From contig DAOUMD010000068.1 of the NCBI GenBank assembly GCA_034412795.1, positions 45,021-109,020 on the forward strand: 64,000 bases of DNA, in the 5' to 3' direction. The position numbers were made by a program, and so were the translations under genes. How positions within the stretch are numbered: the stretch's first letter is position 1; the number at the start of each line of letters is the position of its first letter. The notes beneath the pieces are model-generated. The model saw only the letters and a program-made list of their open reading frames with translations. It made no database searches and had not been told where the DNA came from. Of this stretch, positions 33,561 through 40,827 are shown one piece after another. This DNA comes from JAUVPY01 sp034412795. Its GTDB lineage: Bacteria; Chloroflexota; Anaerolineae; 4572-78; NAK82.

Positions 33561-35321
33561 CTAAAGCTCGCCGTAGACAGCATCCAGCGCCGCATCGGGA
33601 ACGTCGTAAACGACATTGTGCGGCGGGAGCTTCTCGTACTTCATGAACTCCGGCACGCGGTCGTGGACCTTGGTGAAGCCGGCTGCCTCGTTGAAGGCCC
33701 GCTCCTTGCGCAGAATCTCGGAGCCCAGTTTGACAACGTCATCCGCCGTGTAACTGGTTCCTAGCACGCCGTTCACCTCGTCGACCATCCCCTGGAAGCC
33801 ACTCTCGATGTCCAGGATGGCGAAGGCGATGAACAGGCAATGACCGGTGGAGTCAATGAAGGCCGTGGTGGCCTGGAAGGCGCGGCTCAGGTCGGCCTTG
33901 CCCTCCGGGCTCAGGGGATCGGCTGCACCACCAACACTCAGGATCTCGGGGGCGATGGTGTAGCCGGCCGTGTGGTCGGCACCCATGGTGGTCGTGGCGT
34001 AGGTGATACCGATGCCCTTCACGGCGCGCGGCTCGTAGGCGGGCATACTTTGCCCCTTAACCGTCGGCACGCGTACGACGCCCAAAACCTTAGCAGCTCC
34101 TTCGGTGCCGGCGCCCAGGATGCGACCTAGAGGCGTGCCCTTGCCCATCTCGTGTAACAGCTCGATGGCCTTCTTGCCGTCGCCGAATTCGGCCAGCCCG
34201 CCCTCCATAGCCACCGCTAGCGTAGTGCCCGTCTCAATGGTGTCCAGGCCATACTCGTTGCACAGCCGTACCAACTCGGCCACCTCGTCCAAGTCACCGA
34301 TGCCGCAATCGGCGCCCAGGGACCAGGCCGACTCGTACTCGACACACGAAGTGTGCTCGGTACCGTCCGGCTTGTGCCAGGTGTTGGAGCACTGGATGAT
34401 GCAGCCCGGGCTACAGGCATGGTTGTAGAGATCCTTGCCCAAGCGCTCCTTGTTGCCGTCGAAGATGGCCTCGCCCGCGATGTTAGGCGCATCATCGAAG
34501 CGCCCGCTGGAGAAGTTATTCGTCGGCAGGCCGCCGGCCTCGTTCATGATGTTGATGAGAACGGCCGTGCCGTAGGTGTTGAGGCCGCCCTTGGGCTTGG
34601 TGATGTCGTGGGTGCGTAGGGCGTCGGTCATCTTCTTGCGGCCTTCGTCGAAGAGCGCTTTGTTGGCAATCTCCACACCGGGCGCGCCCTTGCGATTGAT
34701 GACGATGAATTTCAGCCCCTTGCTGCCCATCACCGCACCCAATCCGCCGCGTCCGGCGTAGCGGGTGGCCCGTTGGGATGTGTCATCAAAGACGATACCC
34801 GAGTTACCGTACAGGTACTCGCCCGCCGGAGCGATCCCGGCGGCGGTCACTTTACCGAATTTGTCGAACATCTTGTTGAAGGACTGCTGGGCGGTGAGGC
34901 CCACGTATTCGTCAGCCGGCGTGAACTCCACCTTGGGTACCCCTGCGCCCTCGTCCCAGGAGAGAAAGGCCGTCCAGAATTTGCTCTTCTCCTCAGGCTG
35001 GCCCTCAACCACCAGCGCCTTGATCTGCATAGAGGCCAGCGCCTGGGGCCATTCAGAGCCGGCGTTGGACTCTTTGATGGTGCCGGTCAGGGGCGACTTG
35101 GCCCCGGCCGAGATGCGAGCTGAGGTGGGAGCAGGCGTGCCGGCCACAAAACCTGGAGAAAAGACGAGCTTGTTGTTGGGGCCCAGGGGATGGCAGGTGG
35201 CGGGCACCTCGTCGTGAACGATAGTTGAGGTCAGCCCCCGGCCGGCAAGGTGCTTGTATGCCTCAGGCAACTCTTCGAGCTTATAGCTCCGGTCGGTCAT
35301 GTTGATACGCAAAATCCACAT
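33561..35321 (-). CDS. Aldehyde ferredoxin oxidoreductase (tungsten type)
   Basis: The 586-residue protein matches the length and order of the AOR family, which oxidises aldehydes to carboxylic acids with ferredoxin through a bis-pyranopterin tungsten (or molybdenum) centre and a [4Fe-4S] cluster. It begins MWILRINMTDRSYKLEELPE, has the AGRGLTSTIV and SARISAGAKSPLTGTI segments, and carries the cluster cysteines 303, 307 and 311 in HACSPGCIIQC; a further Cys lies in DSTGHC. GAAGGAGG precedes the ATG. It is the first gene of an operon with a radical SAM enzyme and two MoaD-like proteins. The usual spacing in characterised AORs is CX2CX3C, so the CX3CX3C here marks a divergent subgroup. Confidence 0.88.
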   Translation of the reverse strand: MWILRINMTDRSYKLEELPEAYKHLAGRGLTSTIVHDEVPATCHPLGPNNKLVFSPGFVAGTPAPTSARISAGAKSPLTGTIKESNAGSEWPQALASMQIKALVVEGQPEEKSKFWTAFLSWDEGAGVPKVEFTPADEYVGLTAQQSFNKMFDKFGKVTAAGIAPAGEYLYGNSGIVFDDTSQRATRYAGRGGLGAVMGSKGLKFIVINRKGAPGVEIANKALFDEGRKKMTDALRTHDITKPKGGLNTYGTAVLINIMNEAGGLPTNNFSSGRFDDAPNIAGEAIFDGNKERLGKDLYNHACSPGCIIQCSNTWHKPDGTEHTSCVEYESAWSLGADCGIGDLDEVAELVRLCNEYGLDTIETGTTLAVAMEGGLAEFGDGKKAIELLHEMGKGTPLGRILGAGTEGAAKVLGVVRVPTVKGQSMPAYEPRAVKGIGITYATTTMGADHTAGYTIAPEILSVGGAADPLSPEGKADLSRAFQATTAFIDSTGHCLFIAFAILDIESGFQGMVDEVNGVLGTSYTADDVVKLGSEILRKERAFNEAAGFTKVHDRVPEFMKYEKLPPHNVVYDVPDAALDAVYGEL

Positions 35322-35353
35322 AACAGATTACCTCCTTCTTCTGATGAACTATT

Positions 35354-35680
35354 GGGGCAGATGGCATCCTGCCCGGTTTAATCAAAAAAGCGCTATGCTC
35401 TTCAAGCACAACGCTTTTTCTTCACCTATTTGACCGGGCCGCTGTGGGCCAGGCCTCTCGTCCGGGGCAACATTAGCCTCTTGACGAGAGTCAATATCAA
35501 GATAAACAACCGCCTTTCATCAAAGGTCTTACCACGACTGCGATACCAGTACCTTGAGAGGGCGATGTAATTTGCCGTGTCACATTGAGGCGTTCAAAAG
35601 GTACGACACGTTCAGGAGAGTGAGTCTTGCCACCAGTCTGCAGCGCCAGATAACATACCGGAAGACGTGTGTCCAAGCTC
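35354..35680 (-). promoter_or_regulatory. Long structured 5' leader with intrinsic terminator (candidate riboswitch)
   Basis: Between the promoter at 35687-35715 and the oxidoreductase start lie about 360 nt with several paired elements. On the minus strand AAAAAGCG and CGCTTTTT (35419-35412 / 35392-35385) close a hairpin followed by a T-run, an intrinsic terminator. ACCGGGC (35377-35371) can pair with GCCCGGT (35439-35433) around it, or its 5' part can pair in a GGGCA/TGCCC hairpin at 35355-35374; the two are mutually exclusive. CTCTCGTC/GACGAGAG (35490-35483 / 35462-35455) and GTACCTT/AAGGTAC (35604-35598 / 35555-35549) add further helices. I could not match it to a named riboswitch; a molybdenum- or tungsten-cofactor switch would fit the genes. 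Confidence 0.6.
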
Positions 35681-35686
35681 TAACTT

Positions 35687-35715
35687 ATTATATCATCGAT
35701 TGCCGTAGATGTCAA
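35687..35715 (-). promoter_or_regulatory. Consensus sigma70 promoter of the AOR operon
   Basis: On the minus strand TTGACA (35715-35710) and TATAAT (35692-35687) are both perfect consensus and exactly 17 bp apart. Transcription would start near 35680 and run into the structured leader of the aldehyde ferredoxin oxidoreductase operon. Confidence 0.8.
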
Positions 35716-35743
35716 TGTGGATTGTGATATTTTTCTTAGCCTC

Positions 35744-36565
35744 CTAAAGTGGGGGATCAGACCTGTACGTTCGGGGAAGAGGCGCATCCCCGGATAATAG
35801 CCAGATGTAGCGCTTCGGCAGCCAGGCGTCATCTTGCACCAGCCGCAGCATGTTACGCTGCACAGTTTGCCCGATCACTTCCGGCCTGGTGTGCTTCAAT
35901 TCGGCCAGGGCGTGGATTACCTTCTCCAGGTGGTGCGGCATCCCGGTCTTGCCGGTGAGCCATTCCATTCCGCCCGGGTTATCGGTCTCGGTGAGCAGTA
36001 GGGGGAGGGGCACTTCGCGGGCCAGAGCCTGGATGTGTTTCGAGTTGATTACCTCGATGCCGATGGTGAGAAAAAAGCCCCGGTCGATCATCTCCCGGAA
36101 GATATCTATGGGGCCCGAATACCAGTGAACAATCGCTCGTTGGATGTGGTAGCGATCCAGCCACTCCAGGATCTCTTCCTCCGCCCCCTTGGTGTGCAAG
36201 TTGACGATCTTGTTTTGCCGCTGCGCGGCTTCCAGGAAGAACTTTAACACTTCCCGCTGAGCGGGATAAAAAGTCGCGTCCTCGACCCAGTGGAAGTCCA
36301 GCCCGATCTCGCCCAGCACGGAGCTGCGTTCGATCCAGGGGCCAAGTTCCTCCAGGCGGTCGGCGTACTCAGGCGCGTTCCAGGGATGGACGCCAAACGT
36401 CGGCAGAACCCATTCGCAGCTTTGAGCGATCTCCAGGTTGCGCTGGTAGGCGGGGAGGTCCATGGAGTTGCTGATGGTGAAGACGGGAACCTGTCTTATC
36501 TCTTCCAGAGCCGCTTCCAGGTGCTCCTGGTAGCGGTCCAGGTGGGCGTGTGCGTCGATGAGCAT
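35744..36565 (-). CDS. TatD family metal-dependent hydrolase
   Basis: The 273-residue protein has the TatD TIM-barrel pattern. HAHLD at residues 6-10 binds metal, FGVHPWN and SVLGEIGLDFHW follow, and then come NLHTKGAEEEILEWL and LLTETDNPGGMEW, where the aspartate completes the metal site. Family members are 3'-5' exonucleases or other phosphodiesterases. It is the last gene of a minus-strand trio with an endonuclease-like protein and SixA. The C-terminal 25 residues after LVQDDAW are not part of the common fold. Confidence 0.82.
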   Translation of the reverse strand: MLIDAHAHLDRYQEHLEAALEEIRQVPVFTISNSMDLPAYQRNLEIAQSCEWVLPTFGVHPWNAPEYADRLEELGPWIERSSVLGEIGLDFHWVEDATFYPAQREVLKFFLEAAQRQNKIVNLHTKGAEEEILEWLDRYHIQRAIVHWYSGPIDIFREMIDRGFFLTIGIEVINSKHIQALAREVPLPLLLTETDNPGGMEWLTGKTGMPHHLEKVIHALAELKHTRPEVIGQTVQRNMLRLVQDDAWLPKRYIWLLSGDAPLPRTYRSDPPL

Positions 36566-36573
36566 AGTTGCCT

Positions 36574-36921
36574 CTAGATCTCCTGGTCAAACAAGCTGAG
36601 CTGCTGTGGCCCGAGTGGGTCGCTGGGCTCGTAGCGCACCGGGACCCCCGTGGTATGGTCCAGTTCTTTAAGACGGTTGATGGTGGCCATCACCTTGGAG
36701 ACGCAATAATCCACCGGACGTTCGTGAATCTCCGTCGTGTTGAAGCGCAGCACTTTCCAGCCGTGAGAGGCCAGGTTATTGTCGCGTAGCCGGTCAACCT
36801 GCGCCGACTCGGGGCCGATGTGCCAGGTATCGCCATCTGTTTCGACATTGATCTTGCCCTGGTTACAGAAGATGGCGAAATCCAGAAAATAGGTGTCTAA
36901 CTTTCTCGGTGTTAGCCTCAA
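36574..36921 (-). CDS. Short DUF559/Vsr-like endonuclease domain protein
   Basis: The 115-residue protein has the restriction-endonuclease-like core FLDFAIFCNQGKINVETDGDTWH (in parts LDFA and VETDG) and then RDNNLASHGWKVLRFNTTEI, as in DUF559 and Vsr-like proteins. The D...ETDG pattern gives the expected acidic metal ligands. The usual N-terminal helices with RQ..i..y are missing, and an in-frame TGA lies five codons before the TTG start. The start overlaps the sixA stop, so translation is probably coupled. It may be a minimal nuclease or a truncated copy. Confidence 0.6.
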   Translation of the reverse strand: MRLTPRKLDTYFLDFAIFCNQGKINVETDGDTWHIGPESAQVDRLRDNNLASHGWKVLRFNTTEIHERPVDYCVSKVMATINRLKELDHTTGVPVRYEPSDPLGPQQLSLFDQEI

Positions 36922-37382
36922 GCGTTGGCCATCTCAGGCGTAAGGATCCAGGTCACCAGCCAGCGACCTTCCTCAAGGCTCAGGCAGACGATGCCCGCGT
37001 TGCGGAATTGAACCACAGGGCGGTCGGGGTCGCCCGTAACCAGCAGCCCGGCCAGCCGGGACAGGAAGGGCAGATGGCCGACCAGCATCACCGGTTGCGA
37101 CTCGCGCGCCAGCGTCTCCGCAACCGGAGCCACGTCGTCCTTGGGGGCCAGACCGGGGACCGCTACCACGCCGCCCGGTGGGGAAAGGGCCTCGCCCAGG
37201 ATGGCCGCCGTCTGCTCGGCACGCGTCTTGCCGCTGTGCCGGATTTGCCCCAGCTCCAGGCCCAGCCCCGCAGCGAAGGCTGCTACCTGCTCGGCTTCCT
37301 GGCGACCTCGCACGGTCAGCGGCCGGGCCGGGTCCACGCTTTTCGGTTCAGCTTCGCCGTGTTGAACCAGGTAGATGTTCAT
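36918..37382 (-). CDS. sixA: SixA-type phosphohistidine phosphatase
   Basis: The 154-residue histidine phosphatase begins MNIYLVQHGEAEP, with the phospho-accepting His8 in QHG where RHG is usual, as tolerated in SixA proteins. DPARPLTVRGRQEAEQVA, SGKTRAEQTAAIL and the second catalytic histidine in MLVGHLPFLS follow the SixA order. SixA removes phosphate from histidine on phosphotransfer proteins. It starts a three-gene minus-strand unit. A link to the histidine-kinase genes of the window is possible but not indicated by position. Confidence 0.82.
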   Translation of the reverse strand: MNIYLVQHGEAEPKSVDPARPLTVRGRQEAEQVAAFAAGLGLELGQIRHSGKTRAEQTAAILGEALSPPGGVVAVPGLAPKDDVAPVAETLARESQPVMLVGHLPFLSRLAGLLVTGDPDRPVVQFRNAGIVCLSLEEGRWLVTWILTPEMANA

Positions 37383-37554
37383 CTACGCTCACCCTCGCTC
37401 TTCTTATTATTTCGCTTCAGACGAAACGGTTTCATTGTATTCCAAATTCGTTGTAGTGTGGGGTGTTTTATTTGCTTAAGTATACCATGACCAAGGATGA
37501 GAAACAATGCTTTTTTGCTGGTGACCTACACCTCTGGCTTTGCGTGAGTTTATT

Positions 37555-37690
37555 CAGGATGGTTCAGAAATAGGGTAACACTTTCTCAGCCGGACGAACG
37601 ACGAACGACGAAGAGATCCGGGCCAATAATTGGTCCTTCGTCCTTCGTCTGCAATTGTTACCCTAATTTCAGGGACATCTGAACCATGCC
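37555..37690. mobile_element. 136-bp MITE-like element with 7-bp target duplication
   Basis: Terminal inverted repeats ATGGTTCAGA (37559-37568) and TCTGAACCAT (37678-37687) are perfect, and inner arms TAGGGTAACA and TGTTACCCTA continue the pairing. The centre holds GACGAACGACGAACGACGAAG against CTTCGTCCTTCGTC in part. GTTTATT flanks both sides (37548-37554 and 37691-37697). The element appears to have inserted into an array of 80-bp repeats, because the left flank CTTTGCGTGAGTTTATT is the end of another repeat copy. Confidence 0.7.
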
Positions 37691-37850
37691 GTTTATTAAC
37701 GTAAAGACGCAAAGGTACAAAGTAACCAAGAGAAAACTCTGCGTCTTTGCGCCTCTGCGTCTTTGCGTGAGTTTATTAATACAAAGACGCAAAAGTACAA
37801 AGTAACCAAAAGAAAACTCTGCGTCTTTGCGCCTCTGCGTCTTGGCGTTA
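37691..37850. repeat. Two tandem 80-bp repeats
   Basis: Two adjacent 80-bp units (37691-37770 and 37771-37850) begin GTTTATTAA and contain AAAGACGCAAA, GTACAAAGTAACCA and GAAAACTCTGCGTCTTTGCG. They differ at only a few positions. Each unit can fold, because AAAGACGC is mirrored by GCGTCTTT. Although an open frame runs through them into the methyltransferase gene, they are not coding. Confidence 0.8.
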
Positions 37851-37880
37851 AAAATCTGCCCCGAATCTGCCAGGCGCGTC

Positions 37881-37909
37881 TGCCCAATACTCGCCCAACG
37901 TGCTATAAT
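37881..37909 (+). promoter_or_regulatory. Candidate promoter of the methyltransferase gene
   Basis: A perfect TATAAT (37904-37909) lies 33 bp before the GTG start, with a weak TGCCCA 17 bp upstream. It sits just after the 80-bp repeats. Confidence 0.45.
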
Positions 37910-37942
37910 GAGAATAATGATAGTCAACTGGAGGTCTCAGAC

Positions 37943-38722
37943 GTGTCCGATGATTTGAAAGCCAAAGCCCAGGCGCAATTTGGCGCCTCGGCCGATGCCT
38001 ACGCCACCAGCAGTATCCACGCCCGGGGGGAGAGCCTGGCTCTGTTGGTAGAATTGGTGGAGCCGGGTAGTGACTGGCAGGCCCTGGATGTGGGGGCCGG
38101 CGCGGGACATACCGCCTTGGCCTTTGCCCCTCACGTGGCTCACGTCGTCGCTACTGATCTGACTCAGCAGATGCTGGCCAAAACCGCTGAGCTGGCCGCC
38201 AAGCGAGGTCTGACCAATGTCGAGACGAAAATCGCTGATGCCGAGTCGTTGCCCTTTGATGACGGCTCTTTTGATCTGGTCACCTGTCGCCTGGCCTTTC
38301 ACCATTTCCCCAACTCGCGCCAGGCGGTAAGCGAGTTCGCTCGGGTGCTGAAGCCGGGTGGAGTCCTGGGCTTCACCGACAACATCGTCGTTCCAGACAA
38401 GAAGGCGGCGGGTTATTACAACGCCTACGAAAAGCTGCGCGATCCCTCGCACCACTGGGTTTATCCTCTGGCACGTCTACAGGCGATGTTCCAAGAGGCC
38501 GGCTTGAAGGTGAGGACGACTCATCAATTGAGCAAGGAGTTTGAGTTCCACGCCTGGGCCGATCGCCAACATGCGTCCGAGACGGCCAAAGAGAAGCTCT
38601 TGACCATGATGCGCGACATTCCCGAGGCGCTTAAGCCCCTGTTTGCGCCGTGCTGGGCAGATGGCACTATGTACTTCAGCCTTTGGGAAGCGGTGATTGT
38701 GGCCCAAAAGAGCGTTTCCTGA
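37943..38722 (+). CDS. Class I SAM-dependent methyltransferase (UbiE-like)
   Basis: The 259-residue protein shows the class I methyltransferase motifs: ALDVGAGAGHTALAFAP (motif I), TDLTQQMLAK (motif II), LPFDDGSFDLVTCRLAFHHF (motif post-I and III) and LKPGGVLGF. The pattern is that of the UbiE/Methyltransf_11 group, which methylates quinones or other small molecules. I chose GTG 37943 because GGAGG lies just upstream and TATAAT sits 33 bp before it. The longer open frame from 37763 runs through non-coding repeats. The substrate is not known. Confidence 0.85.
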   Translation: MSDDLKAKAQAQFGASADAYATSSIHARGESLALLVELVEPGSDWQALDVGAGAGHTALAFAPHVAHVVATDLTQQMLAKTAELAAKRGLTNVETKIADAESLPFDDGSFDLVTCRLAFHHFPNSRQAVSEFARVLKPGGVLGFTDNIVVPDKKAAGYYNAYEKLRDPSHHWVYPLARLQAMFQEAGLKVRTTHQLSKEFEFHAWADRQHASETAKEKLLTMMRDIPEALKPLFAPCWADGTMYFSLWEAVIVAQKSVS

Positions 38723-38735
38723 GAGGAGGTAGCGC

Positions 38736-38888
38736 ATGGCGGAGAGCATGACGATTGATCGGGTGCGAGACTATCTCGACGACTTGGTGCCGCCCCGGCC
38801 AGCCGAAATGGAGGTTATGGAAGCCTACGCCGCGATTGTTTCAATCGTGCCCATTCGTGATGGGGTGCTCCTGGCGTACAAGAAGTAG
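38736..38888 (+). pseudogene. 50-residue fragment resembling the N-terminus of an O-methyltransferase
   Basis: The short frame MAESMTIDRVRDYLDDLVPP continues RPAEMEVMEAYAA and stops at TAG 38886-38888. PPRPxExxxMExYA is the typical N-terminal helix region of class I catechol-type O-methyltransferases, which are normally about 220 residues. Nothing of the SAM-binding domain follows. GAGGAGGT at good spacing shows that the start is still intact. It is probably what remains after a deletion that joined this gene to dinB 13 bp downstream, unless the fragment is kept as a small protein. Confidence 0.55.
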
Positions 38889-38901
38889 CTAGAGGGCAGG
38901 T

Positions 38902-40017
38902 ATGGTTGATCAGACGCGGGTCATCGTTCATTTGGATCTGGATGCTTTCTTCGCCGCCGTCGAGGTGCTGGAAGACTCCGACCTGGCGGATAAGCCGTTG
39001 CTCATCGGCGGCCGGCCGGAGGACAGGGGCGTTGTGGCCACTGCTTCATATCCGGCCCGCGCTTTTGGCATCCACTCGGCCATGCCCATGGCCCGTGCGC
39101 TGGCCCTCTGCCCGGATGCCATCGTGCTTCCCGCTCGTCATAGCCTCTACCAGGACTATTCCCGGCGCGTGATGAACATCGTGGGCGAGGCGTCGCCCGT
39201 GGTGGAGCAGGTCAGCATCGACGAAGCGTATCTCGATTTGACCGATCAGGTAATTGCCTGGGAAGACGGCATCGAGGCCGCCCGAAGCCTCCAACGTCGG
39301 ATCAAGGAGGAGGTCGGGTTGTCGTCATCGTTGGGGGTGGCGGCCAATAAGCTGGTGGCCAAAGTGGCCTCGGACCGTGATAAGCCCGGTGGTCTGATGG
39401 TCGTGCCGCCCGGCGAGGAGGCGGCCTTTCTGGTCCCCTTGCCGGTGCGCGTTCTTTGGGGTGTGGGGCCGGTGACGGCCAAGAAACTGGCCGAGATGGG
39501 CGTGACCACCGTCGGTGAGCTGGCCCAGTTCCCGGAGGACGTGCTGCGCGACCGCTTTGGCCGGAACGGGGCGGCTATGGCCCGCATGGCGCGGGGCGTT
39601 GACCAGCGGCCGGTGACGACCGAACGCGAGATCAAGTCGGTCAGCCAGGAGAGGACCTTCAGCCCGGACCTTACCCACCCAGACGCCTTGCGCCAGCAGT
39701 TGTGGACCATGAGCCAGGGAGTAGCACGCCGGCTCAAGCGCAAGGAACTGGCGGCCGAGACAGTGGCCATCAAACTGCGCTATTCCGACTTCACGACGTT
39801 GTCACGCCAGATGCGACTGAGCGTGCCGACTGACGATGAGCGGGAGATCTACCGTGCCGCCTCGGCTCTGCTGCGCCGGGCCTGGCAGCGAGGGCGGCGT
39901 TCGACTGAGTTCCCGCCGAAGCCGGTGCGCCTGTTGGGTGTCGCCGGTCGCGGGCTGGTGCCGCCTGTGGGCCAGTTGTCGTTACGTTTGGATCGGGATC
40001 AGGAAGATAGCACGTAA
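38902..40017 (+). CDS. dinB: DNA polymerase IV (Y-family)
   Basis: The 371-residue protein is a Y-family translesion polymerase. HLDLDAFFAAVE at residues 10-21 and SIDEAYLDLT near 107 hold the catalytic acidic residues. SYPARAFGIHSAMPMARAL is the fingers region, and KVASDRDKPGGLMVV and WGVGPVTAKKLAEMG follow as in DinB. It copies past damaged bases with low fidelity. AGGGCAGGT lies before the ATG. No LexA-type operator is visible upstream. The C-terminal segment lacks a clear QLSLF clamp-binding motif, although LRLDRDQ is near its place. Confidence 0.92.
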   Translation: MVDQTRVIVHLDLDAFFAAVEVLEDSDLADKPLLIGGRPEDRGVVATASYPARAFGIHSAMPMARALALCPDAIVLPARHSLYQDYSRRVMNIVGEASPVVEQVSIDEAYLDLTDQVIAWEDGIEAARSLQRRIKEEVGLSSSLGVAANKLVAKVASDRDKPGGLMVVPPGEEAAFLVPLPVRVLWGVGPVTAKKLAEMGVTTVGELAQFPEDVLRDRFGRNGAAMARMARGVDQRPVTTEREIKSVSQERTFSPDLTHPDALRQQLWTMSQGVARRLKRKELAAETVAIKLRYSDFTTLSRQMRLSVPTDDEREIYRAASALLRRAWQRGRRSTEFPPKPVRLLGVAGRGLVPPVGQLSLRLDRDQEDST

Positions 40018-40036
40018 TAGGTTGGGGAGGATGTTT

Positions 40037-40591
40037 ATGATTCTTCACGAGAATCAACGCGTCAACGCAGTTGTCCGTGGCTTGATCTTTAGAGATGATC
40101 ACCTGTTGGTTACCCAATGGCGCGACGACGGCGTGGCGTTTCCCATCGGCGGTCGGGTGGAGTTTGGCGAGCCGCTGGTCGAGTCCTTGCACCGCGAAGT
40201 GCTGGAGGAAACCGGCGCGCAAGTCACCGACTACCGCTTGGTGTATTTCGGCGAGAACTTGTTTACCATTAAAGGGGGTACCCCCTTTCACGTCGAAGCG
40301 GACACCCAGTTTCATGAGTACGGCTGGTATTTCTGGGTGGAAACGGACAGCCCGGTTTGTGGCCTGGATGAAGTTATACCCAATCCAGATCACCCTGACC
40401 TGATTATTCGCTATCTGGCGCTGGACGAGGAAAGCCTATCCAACTTCTGGCCTCCGTTTCTTCCCCGTTACCTCCTCGCCGACTGGCCCCAGGGGTTTGC
40501 TCAGAACCCGCGCTATGTTTTCTGCCGGCAAAGCCCCACGAGCGGGATCGAGGTACAAGAGTTGAAAGGTCTGTTTCCGCGTTTATTGTGA
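40037..40591 (+). CDS. Nudix hydrolase
   Basis: The 184-residue protein carries a full Nudix box, GRVEFGEPLVESLHREVLEE followed by TGA, which fits GX5EX7REUXEEXGU. It hydrolyses a nucleoside diphosphate linked to another group; the substrate cannot be predicted. The chosen ATG at 40037 has GGGGAGG at a spacing of six bases, whereas the ATG at 40031 abuts that site. Its gene starts 20 bp after dinB, which may suggest a shared repair or nucleotide-sanitising function. An inverted repeat follows its stop. Confidence 0.85.
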   Translation: MILHENQRVNAVVRGLIFRDDHLLVTQWRDDGVAFPIGGRVEFGEPLVESLHREVLEETGAQVTDYRLVYFGENLFTIKGGTPFHVEADTQFHEYGWYFWVETDSPVCGLDEVIPNPDHPDLIIRYLALDEESLSNFWPPFLPRYLLADWPQGFAQNPRYVFCRQSPTSGIEVQELKGLFPRLL

Positions 40592-40604
40592 TCAAGTTAC
40601 CTTC

Positions 40605-40698
40605 CTTAGGCTTTTCCAGGAATTAAATTGCGCAAACGTCCCGCTCAGACTCGTTGAAACAAAGCCAGACAAGTGATTGGTGCCTGGAAAAGCCTAAG
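40605..40698. repeat. Perfect 16-bp inverted repeat, 94 bp overall
   Basis: CTTAGGCTTTTCCAGG (40605-40620) and CCTGGAAAAGCCTAAG (40683-40698) are exact reverse complements separated by 62 bp. No flanking duplication is clear. It begins 13 bp after the Nudix gene and may be a small mobile element or a long-loop hairpin. Confidence 0.6.
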
Positions 40699-40827
40699 CA
40701 ATGCCCGAAGCTGTTCACATACTGGGTTCACCTGGACTGATGCGAGTTTGTGCTTTGGGCTATTATTTTCTTGGCATTGCCTTAAGCTTCATAGAGCTTC
40801 CGGGAAGGCGGTTTCCCAGGCTTTACG

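Noticed and set aside
35440..35470. CCGGACGAGAGGC in the oxidoreductase leader as a specific riboswitch signature
   Set aside because: I could not recall a consensus reliably enough, and part of the stretch is explained by the simple GACGAGAG helix; only a covariance search can decide.
36909..37490. 193-residue plus-strand frame opposite sixA
   Set aside because: It is the complement of the GC-rich sixA gene, which has all family motifs; the plus-strand product is Arg/Gln-rich without a recognisable domain.
37763..37942. N-terminal extension of the methyltransferase through the 80-bp repeats
   Set aside because: The extension is translated repeat DNA; the GTG at 37943 has a ribosome site and a TATAAT upstream and matches the usual start of the family.
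39836..40036. N-terminal extension of the Nudix protein inside dinB
   Set aside because: It is the shifted frame of dinB with an Arg/Cys-rich composition; GGGGAGG six bases before ATG 40037 sets the start.
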